From contig NZ_CP017476.1 of NCBI RefSeq assembly GCF_001761385.1, positions 547,501 through 611,500 on the forward strand: a DNA stretch of 64,000 nucleotides, in the 5' to 3' direction. The first letter of the stretch is position 1; every line of letters starts with the position of its first letter. The DNA comes from Hydrogenophaga crassostreae (GTDB lineage: Bacteria; Pseudomonadota; Gammaproteobacteria; Burkholderiales; Burkholderiaceae_C). Below the pieces are notes generated by a model. The model searched no databases, was not told where the DNA came from, and was given only the letters and a program-made list of their open reading frames with translations. This document shows positions 35,276 to 44,563 of the stretch, piece after piece. Made by a program: the position numbers and the translations under genes.

Positions 35276-36139
35276 GTGTCCCTTTCCCCAGCCGTTGCCC
35301 TTCAATATGTCTTGCCGAAACAGGCACTCACCGTGTTTGCCGGATGGGTCGCGGGAGCCCGGGGCGGCCGCTTCACCCATGCCCTGATCCGCTGGTTCAT
35401 TGGCCGCTATGGCGTGAACATGAGCGAGGCTGCAAGAGACAGCGCAACCGACTTCGCGACGTTCAACGAGTTCTTTACCCGGGCGCTGAAGCCGGATGCC
35501 CGGCCTTTGTCGAGCGCGGCCTTTGTTTGCCCCGTTGACGGCGCGATCAGCCAGCTGGGACACATCCAGAACGACCAGATTATTCAGGCCAAGGGCCACC
35601 AGTACAGCACCCGGGCGCTGGTGGGCGGCGATGCCGAGCTGGCCGCGCAGTTCAATGATGGCGAGTTCGCCACGATTTACCTGAGCCCCAAGGACTACCA
35701 CCGCATTCACATGCCCGCCGCCGCCCGTTTGCGCCGCATGATCTATGTGCCTGGCGAGCTGTTTTCGGTGAACCCCGCCACGGCGCAGGGTGTGCCCGGC
35801 TTGTTCGCCCGCAACGAGCGCGTCGTTTGCGTGTTTGACATGCCCCATGGGCCTGATGGCGAGATCCGCCCATTTGTTCAGGTGTTGGTCGGGGCCACGA
35901 TTGTGGGCAGCATGGCCACGGTGTGGCACGGCGTGGTGAACCCGCCTCGCTCGCGCGAAGTGCGCGAATGGCAATACGACAACCAGGCCATTTTGCTTTC
36001 GCGCGGTGAGGAAATGGGGTGCTTTCTTCTGGGCTCGACCGTGGTGCTGTTGTGGCCCAAAGACACCGTGGCCTTCAACCCCGAATGGGTGGCCGGGCAA
36101 GGTGTTCGCATGGGTGAGCCCATGGGCGAAGCCGCCTGA
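35276..36139 (+). CDS. psd: Phosphatidylserine decarboxylase
   Basis: 287-residue membrane-associated enzyme that converts phosphatidylserine to phosphatidylethanolamine, the last step of PE synthesis. The self-cleavage site is LGSTVVLLW (about 255-263): cleavage before the Ser produces the pyruvoyl group. Other family segments are DFATFNEFFTRALKPDARPL, VCPVDGAISQLG and SPKDYHRIHMP (catalytic Asp/His). I place the start at a GTG at 35276, giving MSLSPAVALQYVLPKQALTV, as in family members; the ATG at 35177 would add an unlikely 33 residues. Followed by purT 46 bases later. Confidence 0.92.
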   Translation: MSLSPAVALQYVLPKQALTVFAGWVAGARGGRFTHALIRWFIGRYGVNMSEAARDSATDFATFNEFFTRALKPDARPLSSAAFVCPVDGAISQLGHIQNDQIIQAKGHQYSTRALVGGDAELAAQFNDGEFATIYLSPKDYHRIHMPAAARLRRMIYVPGELFSVNPATAQGVPGLFARNERVVCVFDMPHGPDGEIRPFVQVLVGATIVGSMATVWHGVVNPPRSREVREWQYDNQAILLSRGEEMGCFLLGSTVVLLWPKDTVAFNPEWVAGQGVRMGEPMGEAA

Positions 36140-36185
36140 TCACACGCAACAAATCTCTCAACTGACCGCCAGGAAGGCCATCGCC

Positions 36186-37388
36186 ATGACCACCATCGGA
36201 ACCCCTTTGTCGCCTTCAGCCACCAAAGTCATGTTGCTTGGCAGTGGTGAGTTGGGAAAAGAAGTGCTGATCGCCCTGCAACGCCTGGGCGTGGAAACCA
36301 TGGCGGTGGACCGATACGACCACGCACCGGGTCAGCAGCTTGCCCACCACGCGCGCACCATCACCATGAGCGATCCCGTGCAACTGAAAGCCCTGATTGA
36401 GGCCGAGCGGCCGCACCTGGTCGTGCCCGAGATTGAAGCGATCGCCACGCCCATGCTCGAAGAGTTGGAGGCCGCAGGCGTGGTGCGGGTGATCCCCACG
36501 GCGCGCGCCGCACGCCTGACCATGGACCGTGAAGGCATTCGCCGCCTGGCCGCTGAAACCCTGGGCCTGCCGACCAGTCCTTACAAATTCTGCGACTCGT
36601 TGGCGGAGCTGCAAGCCGCCATTGGTGGTGGCGTCGGCTACCCCTGCGTGGTCAAACCGGTGATGAGCAGCTCAGGCAAGGGCCAGAGCAAGATCGATGG
36701 CCCGGCCGATGTGCAGAAAGCCTGGGACTATGCGATGGCCGGTGGCCGCGTGGGGCCGGGCCGCGTGATCGTTGAAGGCTTCATTGATTTTGATTACGAA
36801 ATCACGCAGCTCACCGTGCGTGCGCTGGGCGCCGGGGGCGCAGTTGAAACCCATTTCTGCGAGCCCATTGGCCATGTGCAGGTGAGCGGCGACTATGTGG
36901 AGAGCTGGCAGCCGCACCGCATGACGCCGGCTGCCCTGGCCGAATCGCGTCGCGTGGCCAAAGCGGTCACCGACAACCTGGGCGGGCAGGGGCTGTTCGG
37001 CGTGGAGCTGTTCGTCAAAGGCGATCAGGTGTGGTTCAGCGAAGTCAGCCCGCGCCCACACGACACCGGCATGGTGACCATGATCACCCAGTGGCAAAAC
37101 GAATTCGAGCTGCACGCCCGCGCCATCCTGGGGCTGCCGGTGGACACCACGCTCAAAAGCCCAGGTGCCAGCGCGGTGATCTATGGCGGCTTGGATGCAC
37201 AAGGCATCGCATTCGATGGCGTGGACGAAGCCATGCGCGTGCCTAACAGCGATATCCGCCTGTTTGGCAAGCCCGAGAGCTTTGTGAAGCGCCGCATGGG
37301 CGTGGCGCTGGTGCACGACGCCGATGTGGAAGTGGCGCGCACCCAAGCCAAGCGAGCAGCCGGTCTGGTCAAGCCACGAGTCGCGTAG
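36186..37388 (+). CDS. purT: Formate-dependent GAR transformylase PurT
   Basis: 400-residue ATP-grasp enzyme that makes formyl-GAR from GAR, formate and ATP in purine synthesis, a folate-free alternative to PurN. Elements: MLLGSGELGKEVLIALQRLG (about 15-34, N-terminal domain), CVVKPVMSSSGKGQS (ATP-binding Lys/Gly loop, about 157-171), VEGFIDFDYEITQLTVR, and EVSPRPHDTGMVTM (Mg-binding Glu). Length equals E. coli PurT (392) within a few residues. AGGAAGG lies eight bases before the ATG. Confidence 0.97.
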   Translation: MTTIGTPLSPSATKVMLLGSGELGKEVLIALQRLGVETMAVDRYDHAPGQQLAHHARTITMSDPVQLKALIEAERPHLVVPEIEAIATPMLEELEAAGVVRVIPTARAARLTMDREGIRRLAAETLGLPTSPYKFCDSLAELQAAIGGGVGYPCVVKPVMSSSGKGQSKIDGPADVQKAWDYAMAGGRVGPGRVIVEGFIDFDYEITQLTVRALGAGGAVETHFCEPIGHVQVSGDYVESWQPHRMTPAALAESRRVAKAVTDNLGGQGLFGVELFVKGDQVWFSEVSPRPHDTGMVTMITQWQNEFELHARAILGLPVDTTLKSPGASAVIYGGLDAQGIAFDGVDEAMRVPNSDIRLFGKPESFVKRRMGVALVHDADVEVARTQAKRAAGLVKPRVA

Positions 37389-37420
37389 CGCAACGCCCGA
37401 GGGGAAGTTCAGCCAAAGGC

Positions 37421-37496
37421 ACCGCGGACCTGGCTCCGCCCGTCCGCCAGTGCCGCCCCCCCCTTGGGGGGTGAAGGCGAAGCCGGCGCGGGGGGG

Positions 37497-37499
<3 letters not shown>
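37421..37499 (-). repeat. GC-rich intergenic repeat, copy D (at the efflux permease stop)
   Basis: Fourth copy of the family seen at 14371, 15381 and 18091. On the minus strand it begins with the permease stop codon (TGACCCCCCCGCGCCGG), then CTTCGCCTTCACCCCCC AAGGGGGG, then GGCGGACGGGCGGAGCCAGG. It lies between the convergent purT and permease genes and may serve as a terminator. Confidence 0.75.
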
Positions 37500-38707
<1,208 letters not shown>

Positions 38708-38711
<4 letters not shown>

Positions 38712-39481
38712 GCCACTCCTTCGATCAGGGGTGCGGATGCATGGGGCTGCAGCGCTTGCGGGTGGGGGTTGCGCTCATCGCTGGCCACCACGCCGTCGAC
38801 GAAACGCACCATGCGTTTGGCATAGGCCGCCATATCGGGTTCATGCGTCACCATCAGCACGGTGATGCCCTGATCGGCGTTGAGACGCCAGAGCAACTCC
38901 ATGATCTCCTGGCTGCGGTGGGTATCCAGGTTGCCGGTGGGCTCGTCGGCCAACAAGACCGCCGGTTCGGTGACGATGGCGCGCGCAATCGCCACGCGCT
39001 GCTGCTGGCCGCCGGAGAGCTCGCCGGGCGTGTGATGCTCCCAACCCTTGAGACCCACGGCGTCAAGCGCGCGCGCGGCCATGGCGTGGCGTTTCGCCGT
39101 GGGCTCACCGCGGTAAATCAAAGGCAACTCCACATTTTCCTGGGCCGAAGTGCGTGCGAGCAGATTGAACCCTTGGAAGACAAAACCCAGGTAGCGCCGG
39201 CGCAAACGCGCGCGCTGGTCGCGGCTGAGCGATTGCACCTGAACCCCTTGAAACTCATAGGTGCCACCCGTGGGGATGTCGAGGCAACCCAGGGTGTTCA
39301 TTGCCGTGGATTTGCCAGAGCCGCTGGGCCCCATGATGGCCACAAAGTCACCGCGCTGGATATCGAGATCCACGCCCTTGAGCGCTTGAAAGGCGGTGTT
39401 GCCTTCGCCATAGGTTTTGGTGATGTGGCGCAGGCGAATCAGGGGTGCCGCACCGGTACCGGTATCGACAGCGGGGCTCAT
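38708..39481 (-). CDS. MacB-type ABC transporter ATP-binding protein
   Basis: 257-residue cytoplasmic ATPase of the LolD/MacB group. Walker A GPSGSGKSTAMNTLGCLD is at about 50-67, signature LSGGQQQRVAIARA at about 159-172, Walker B VLLADEPTGNLDT, switch VTHEPD. In E. coli the ATPase and permease are fused in MacB; here they are two proteins joined by ATGA overlaps on both sides. It powers export of an unknown substrate (macrolide, peptide, toxin or siderophore-like). Confidence 0.95.
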
Positions 39482-40797
39482 GAACCGGTCCCTGAGCTGC
39501 GCTGATCGGTGATCACCTGCATGCCGGGCTGCAAATCACCGCCAACGATCTCGGTCATGCGCCCATCGCTGATACCGGTCTGCACAGCAACCGATTTGGC
39601 GCTGCCATCCACCAGCACCCAGATCGTGCGGGCGCCGGGCGAGGCCTTTTCTTCGGTGGTCTTTTTTGCCGATGAGCTGCGCGGGGGGCGGGGCATCATC
39701 TTTGACAGGATGCTGCTGCTTGATGCGGCTCCCGCTTTGGCGGCGCCGTTGGCTGTTGGCGTGAAGCGCAGCGCGGTGTTGGGCACCAGCAGCGCATCAT
39801 TGCGTTCGGTCGAAACGATGGTGGCCACCGCGGTCATGCCCGGGCGCAGGCTGAGATCGTCGTTGTCGACCGCGAGAGTGGCGGTGTAGGTGACCACGTT
39901 GTTGGTCGTCGTGGAGCCAAACGCCACGCGGGTGATGGCTGCGGGAAACTTGCGTGAGGGGTAGGCACTGACTGTGAAGGACGCCTTTTGCCCCACTTGC
40001 ACCGAACCCACATCGGCTTCGTCGACGCTGGCGCTGAGTTCCAGCTGCGCCAGGTTTTCGGCCACGGTAAACAGGGTTACAGCCTGCAACGAGGCAGCCA
40101 CGGCATTGCCCGGATCCACCGAGCGGCTCAGCACCACGCCGTCAATGGGCGACCGGATAGACGACTTTGAGAGGTTGGTTTCGTCGGTCGACAACGTGGC
40201 GCGGGCAACGGCCACGTTGGCCAGTGCGCTTTGTTCTGCGGCCTCGGCCCGGGCAACCGCGGCGCGTGCGCTGTCGAGTTCGGTGGCCGAGGGCACCTTG
40301 CCGTCCGACAGCTTGGCGACTTCTTCAAAGCGTGCCAAGGTGGAGCGTGATTCCTTCACCGTGGCGCTGCTCTGGGCCATTTGAGCCTGCGCGGCTGCAA
40401 GCGAGGCGCGTGAGCGCTGCACCTGGTCTTTGAACTTGGCCGCGTCGAGCTCGACCATCACTTGCCCGGCTTTGACTTTGTCGTTCACATCCACGAGCAC
40501 GCGCTGTACCGTGCCCGACAACTCGCTACCGATGTTGACCGAGCGCGTGGGCTGCAGCGTGCCATTGGCAGAGACGGTGAGCGTGAGCTGGCCTTTGCGC
40601 GCCACTTCGGTCACAAATGCGGGCGCTGCGCTGGCTGCTTTCTGTGATTGCCAATAGGTCCACCCAGCGACCAGCAAGATCAGGGCGATCAAAGCCAGCC
40701 AGAGCGATGGGCGCTTCCACCAACGGGGTGCCGGGTCTTCGCCGAGCAGGTTTTGCAAAGCAGCGTCGTTGGAGAGATCGGTTTTTTGAGCGGTCAT
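39478..40797 (-). CDS. MacA-like periplasmic adaptor (membrane fusion protein)
   Basis: 439-residue HlyD/RND-type adaptor. One membrane anchor (SLWLALIALILLVAGWTYW, about 31-49) is followed by a lipoyl half-motif (GSELSGTVQRVLVDVNDKVKAGQVMVELD, about 89-117), a coiled-coil hairpin (about 120-205) and the second lipoyl half (SSIRSPIDGVVLSRSVDPGNAV). The C-terminal membrane-proximal domain carries an unusual Lys/Ser-rich insert around residues 360-390. It connects the ABC part to the outer-membrane channel. Overlaps the ATPase gene by ATGA. Confidence 0.94.
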   Translation of the reverse strand: MTAQKTDLSNDAALQNLLGEDPAPRWWKRPSLWLALIALILLVAGWTYWQSQKAASAAPAFVTEVARKGQLTLTVSANGTLQPTRSVNIGSELSGTVQRVLVDVNDKVKAGQVMVELDAAKFKDQVQRSRASLAAAQAQMAQSSATVKESRSTLARFEEVAKLSDGKVPSATELDSARAAVARAEAAEQSALANVAVARATLSTDETNLSKSSIRSPIDGVVLSRSVDPGNAVAASLQAVTLFTVAENLAQLELSASVDEADVGSVQVGQKASFTVSAYPSRKFPAAITRVAFGSTTTNNVVTYTATLAVDNDDLSLRPGMTAVATIVSTERNDALLVPNTALRFTPTANGAAKAGAASSSSILSKMMPRPPRSSSAKKTTEEKASPGARTIWVLVDGSAKSVAVQTGISDGRMTEIVGGDLQPGMQVITDQRSSGTGS

Positions 40798-40827
40798 GGT
40801 GTGGCGAAAGAATCAGGAAAAGAGGGC

Positions 40828-42258
40828 TCAGCGGATCTGGGTGTCTGGTTGCCAGCCGCCGCCCAAGGCCTTGTAGAGCTGCACATGGTCGGCGCTCAGG
40901 CTGCCCTGCGCGCTGGCCAGGCTGTCTTGCAGCGAGAGCAACGTGCGCTGGGTGGTCAGCACCGTGGAAAAATCGGTCAAGCCGCTCTGGTAACGCTGGC
41001 GGGCCAGAAGCTCGGCGTTGGCTGCGGCGTCAGAGGCCGTCTGGAGTCGCGCAAGGCGTTCGCCATCACCCTGGAGCGCGACCAGGGCGTTTTCGACATC
41101 GCCCAGCGCACTCAGTACCGTGCTCTGGTAGGTGGCGCGCGCCTGATCGAGCGCGGCCTGCTGCGCGCGCACCTGGGCGGCATTGGCGCCACCATCAAAC
41201 AGTGGCGCTGACAGGCCTGCCAGCACCGACTGAAGCAACGAAGCGCTGTTGGTGAGTGTGCCCAAGGTCAATGCGGACAACCCCAGCGAGCCGCTGAGCC
41301 GCAGGCTGGGGTAGCGAGCGGCCTCGGCAGATGCCACCCGCGACAGGGCAGCGGCAATGCGCTGCTCCGCCGTCGCAACATCGGGCCGTTGGCGAAGGGT
41401 GTCTGCCGGGAAGGCGAGCGCCAGGTCGGGTGGGCTGGCTGGTATCGGTGCAGGGGTCGCCAGCAGGGATGCGAGTGCGCCAGGGGCTTGGCCCGTGAGG
41501 ATGGCCAGGGCGTTCATGGCCTGCGCTGCGCTGGCCTTCAAGGCTGGCAACTGAGCGCGCGTTTGTTCTGTGGCGCTGATACTTTGCTCAACATCGAGGG
41601 AAGAGGCCAGCCCCGCCTGGGCGCGCCATTGGGTGATCTGAAGGGTTTCCTGCTGCTTGTCCAGATTGCTTTGGGCAATGTCCAGGCGGGTTTGCAGTGC
41701 GCGCACGTTGATGTAACCCAGGGCCACCTCCGCGGCCAGCGAAATCCTCACATTGGCAAGGCTGGCTTTTGACGCTTGAACATCTGCCTCGCTGGCGTTG
41801 GCTGCGCTGCGATTGCCGCCAAAGATATCGGGCTCCCAACTGGCATCAAAGCCGAGCTGGAACTTGTTGCTGGTGTCGTTGTCACCCGAGCGGCTGCGCT
41901 GTGCCGACGCGGATGTACCCAGCGCAGGGCCCAGGCCAGCCTGTTGCAAGTCGGCCAGGGCCCTCGATTGGCGAAGGGCTGCTTGAGCGCCTTGCACGCT
42001 TGGGTTGGCTTCCAGGGCTTGGGTGATCAACGCGCCCAGCGTCGGGTCGTTGAACCGGTTCCACCAGGTCGACAGGTCGTGTGCCGGTGCGTCCGCACGG
42101 GCAGAACCATTCACCCATTGCAACGGAACGTTGCCCGCCTCTGGCGACCCGGAGGGTGTGGGCAAGCCGGCGCACGCAACCAGGGTGAAGGCCAGACCAA
42201 TGGGTATCAGCCGTCGGCTGATCAGGAGAGTGGGTCGGATTGCCATGCGCGGTTTCAT
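40828..42258 (-). CDS. Outer-membrane efflux lipoprotein, NodT/OprM family
   Basis: 476-residue TolC-like outer-membrane channel. A signal peptide ends at a lipobox (TLVACAG, Cys about residue 29), so the mature protein is a lipoprotein. Two repeats of the OEP fold follow: LGALITQALEANPSVQGAQAAL (about 74-95) and later LRQRPDVATAEQRIAAALSRV (about 290-310), with the typical QAGLASSLDVEQSISATEQT. It is the first gene of the efflux operon and completes the inner-membrane-to-exterior path with the adaptor and ABC subunits. Confidence 0.94.
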   Translation of the reverse strand: MKPRMAIRPTLLISRRLIPIGLAFTLVACAGLPTPSGSPEAGNVPLQWVNGSARADAPAHDLSTWWNRFNDPTLGALITQALEANPSVQGAQAALRQSRALADLQQAGLGPALGTSASAQRSRSGDNDTSNKFQLGFDASWEPDIFGGNRSAANASEADVQASKASLANVRISLAAEVALGYINVRALQTRLDIAQSNLDKQQETLQITQWRAQAGLASSLDVEQSISATEQTRAQLPALKASAAQAMNALAILTGQAPGALASLLATPAPIPASPPDLALAFPADTLRQRPDVATAEQRIAAALSRVASAEAARYPSLRLSGSLGLSALTLGTLTNSASLLQSVLAGLSAPLFDGGANAAQVRAQQAALDQARATYQSTVLSALGDVENALVALQGDGERLARLQTASDAAANAELLARQRYQSGLTDFSTVLTTQRTLLSLQDSLASAQGSLSADHVQLYKALGGGWQPDTQIR

Positions 42259-42375
42259 GTGGGACAGGGAGGCCTGTGCTGTGGAGGGTTGAGACGATTG
42301 TGCGCGCGGGATAAGAACGCTTTGTTTGATGTGTGTGAAAATTCTGTAAAGAACCGGTGCTGTTTTTCTTTGGGC

Positions 42376-42408
42376 AAAAAAAAAGCCCGATGCTCTCGCA
42401 TCGGGCTT
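42376..42408 (-). terminator. Terminator of the H1-like gene
   Basis: On the minus strand AAGCCCGATGC, loop GAGA, GCATCGGGCTT, then a run of T (nine in all). Strong intrinsic terminator about 20 bases after the H1-like stop codon. Confidence 0.92.
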
Positions 42409-42428
42409 GAGTCATCGTGGAGACGACT

Positions 42429-43040
42429 TCAAGGCTTGGTGGACGTTGGAAACGGCCATGCTGCCTGTGGGTTCAGCTTGGTTTGAGCTGCAGGTGCCGC
42501 AACGGCTGCCGGCTTCTTGGCCGGCTTAGCTTTTTTTGCTGGGGCTGCCTTTTTGACGGCGGCTTTTTTTGCCGGTGCTGCTTTCTTCGCGGGAGCCTTT
42601 TTCACCGCAGCTTTTTTGGCGGGAGCGGCTTTCTTCGCGACGACCTTTTTGGCAGCAGCTTTCTTGGCCGGGGCTGCCTTCTTCGCTGGGGCGGCTTTTT
42701 TCACCACCGCTTTTTTGACCGCGACGGCCTTTTTGGCGACGGTCTTCTTGGCTGCTACAGCTTTCTTCACTACCGCTTTTTTGGCCACTACGGCCTTTTT
42801 GGCGACGGTCTTCTTGGCTGCTACAGCTTTCTTCACTACCGCTTTTTTGGCCACTACGGCCTTTTTAGCGACGGTCTTCTTGGCTGCTACAGCTTTCTTC
42901 ACTACCGCTTTTTTGGCCACTACAGCCTTTTTAGCGACGGCCTTCTTGGCTGGTGCAGCTTTCTTCACTACCGCTTTTTTGGCTGCGGGAGCCTTTTTTG
43001 CAGGGGCCTTTTTAGCCGGTGCTTTTTTCGCAGTTGCCAT
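42429..43040 (-). CDS. Histone H1-like Ala/Lys-rich protein
   Basis: 203-residue protein composed almost wholly of Ala, Lys, Val and Pro in AKKA/VKKA repeats, like the C-terminal tail of eukaryotic histone H1 and like bacterial Hc1/BpH1/AlgP proteins. A 22-residue unit (VAKKAVVAKKAVVKKAVAAK KT) occurs about three times in the middle, a 66-bp DNA repeat. Only the last 20 residues (QTKLNPQAAWPFPTSTKP) differ. It should bind DNA non-specifically and compact the nucleoid. The ATG at 43040 has AAGGAG six bases upstream. Repeat number probably varies between strains. Confidence 0.9.
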   Translation of the reverse strand: MATAKKAPAKKAPAKKAPAAKKAVVKKAAPAKKAVAKKAVVAKKAVVKKAVAAKKTVAKKAVVAKKAVVKKAVAAKKTVAKKAVVAKKAVVKKAVAAKKTVAKKAVAVKKAVVKKAAPAKKAAPAKKAAAKKVVAKKAAPAKKAAVKKAPAKKAAPAKKAAVKKAAPAKKAKPAKKPAAVAAPAAQTKLNPQAAWPFPTSTKP

Positions 43041-43101
43041 TGTTTTCTCCTTGATCAAGTTGCAAAGAGCACTTCAGCCGAAAGTAGGCCGGTGAAGCGA
43101 C

Positions 43102-43153
43102 TCAAAGTCCTGGGGCCTTGTGGATGCATCCACTCTAGGCCCCAAGACTTTGA
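43102..43153. repeat. 52-bp imperfect inverted repeat upstream of the H1-like gene
   Basis: Left arm TCAAAGTCCTGGGGCCTTG, a central perfect palindrome GTGGATGCATCCAC, and right arm CTAGGCCCCAAGACTTTGA. The arms pair over most of their length with a few mismatches. It lies between nrdB (upstream on the minus strand) and the H1-like gene. No T run follows, so it is not an obvious intrinsic terminator. It may be an mRNA structure or a protein-binding cruciform. Confidence 0.75.
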
Positions 43154-43273
43154 ATTGGGTGACAAAACCCGTCCCACCACGCGGGCCTTGAGGCCGCAGG
43201 TCGATGAGCAGGGTTTTGAGAATTCCATAAACAGGTGTGAGCGGTGATAAGCGTGTCCGGCTTGGCTTGACGG

Positions 43274-44422
43274 TCAGTCCCAGGAAAGGGCGCCGCCCGT
43301 TTGGTATTCGATCACGCGGGTCTCGAAGAAATTGCGTTCCTTCTTGAGGTCGATCATTTCGCTCATCCACGGGAACGGATTTTCTTCGTTCGGGAACATC
43401 GGCTCCAGGCCAATCTGGGTGGCGCGGCGGTTGGCGATGTAGCGCAGGTAGCCCTTGAACATGGATGCGTTCATGCCGAGCACGCCACGTGGCATGGTGT
43501 CTTCGGCGTAGCGGTATTCCAGTTCAACAGCCTTCATGAACAAAGCCTTGATCTCGGCCTTGAACTCGGCCGTCCAGAGCATGGGGTTCTCCAGCTTGAT
43601 TGCGTTGATCAGGTCGATGCCGAAATTGCAGTGCATGGATTCGTCGCGCAGGATGTACTGGTACTGCTCGGCCGCACCGGTCATCTTGTTCTGACGGCCC
43701 AGCGCCAGGATCTGCGTGAAGCCTACGTAGAAAAACAGGCCTTCCATCAGGCAGGCAAACACGATCAGCGACTTCAGGAGGGTCTGGTCGGTTTCGTGGG
43801 TGCCAGTGTGGAAATTGGGGTCGCTGATGGCGTCGATGAAAGGGATCAGGAACTGGTCCTTCTCGCGGATCGAGGCCACCTCGTTGTAGGCATTGAAAAT
43901 TTCGGACTCGTCCAGCCCGAGTGATTCCACGATGTATTGGTAAGCGTGGGTGTGAATCGCTTCCTCAAAGGCCTGGCGCAACAGGAACTGTCGGCACTCG
44001 GGCGCAGTGATGTGGCGGTAGGTACCGAGCACGATGTTGTTGGCGGCCAGCGAATCGGCGGTCACGAAGAAGCCAAGGTTGCGCTTGACAATGCGGCGCT
44101 CATCTTCGGTCAGGCCGTTGGGGTCTTTCCAGAGCGCGATGTCGCGGCTCATGTTCACTTCCTGCGGCATCCAGTGGTTGGCGCAGGTGGCGAGGTATTT
44201 TTCCCAGGCCCATTTGTATTTGAACGGCACCAGCTGGTTGACATCGGTCTGACCATTGATGATGCGTTTGTCAGCGGCATTGATGCGGCTGGCCTTCGGC
44301 GCAGGGGTTGCGGATTTTGCGGCGGTGGGAGACGGTTGAGCTTGCGCACCCGAATAGGCGGGTGGCACGGGATTCGCTGCAGGCTTCAGAGAGGGCGTAA
44401 CTTGATCGTCCCAGGTCAACAT
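43274..44422 (-). CDS. nrdB: Class Ia ribonucleotide reductase, beta subunit
   Basis: 382-residue small subunit that holds the di-iron centre and tyrosyl radical. Iron ligands and radical Tyr are visible: Asp in DIALWKDPNG (about 96), Glu and His in AFEEAIHTHAYQYIVESLG with the radical Tyr four residues after the His, and Glu/His in RDESMHCNFGIDLIN. The first about 45 residues are a Pro/Ala-rich linker. The C terminus ends GGALSWD, the tail that docks on NrdA. The ATG at 44422 is used. It follows nrdA by 141 bases, which include a hairpin. Confidence 0.97.
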   Translation of the reverse strand: MLTWDDQVTPSLKPAANPVPPAYSGAQAQPSPTAAKSATPAPKASRINAADKRIINGQTDVNQLVPFKYKWAWEKYLATCANHWMPQEVNMSRDIALWKDPNGLTEDERRIVKRNLGFFVTADSLAANNIVLGTYRHITAPECRQFLLRQAFEEAIHTHAYQYIVESLGLDESEIFNAYNEVASIREKDQFLIPFIDAISDPNFHTGTHETDQTLLKSLIVFACLMEGLFFYVGFTQILALGRQNKMTGAAEQYQYILRDESMHCNFGIDLINAIKLENPMLWTAEFKAEIKALFMKAVELEYRYAEDTMPRGVLGMNASMFKGYLRYIANRRATQIGLEPMFPNEENPFPWMSEMIDLKKERNFFETRVIEYQTGGALSWD

Positions 44423-44484
44423 AGATGTTTCCAATTCGGTGAATTATCGAAGCGTGGAGAAGAAAAGCCAAGAAGACATGCCTG

Positions 44485-44550
44485 TGTCATGCGTGATGTG
44501 TTGCAGTGGTGCATCGGAATGGTGATGACTTGCACCGCAAACGCATGACA
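44485..44550 (-). other. Stem-loop between nrdA and nrdB
   Basis: Outer arms TGTCATGCGT / ACGCATGACA pair perfectly (10 bp) and enclose an inner GGTGCA / TGCACC stem, total 66 nt. It lies just after the nrdA stop and 60 bases before the nrdB start, with no T run. It could stabilise or process the mRNA and so tune the NrdA:NrdB ratio; that is inference. Confidence 0.6.
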
Positions 44551-44563
44551 CGACGGCGCTGCA

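Noticed and set aside
42417..43247. Plus-strand frames rich in Phe, Leu and Ala across the H1-like gene
   Set aside because: They are the reverse complement of Ala/Lys repeats and merely look like membrane protein.
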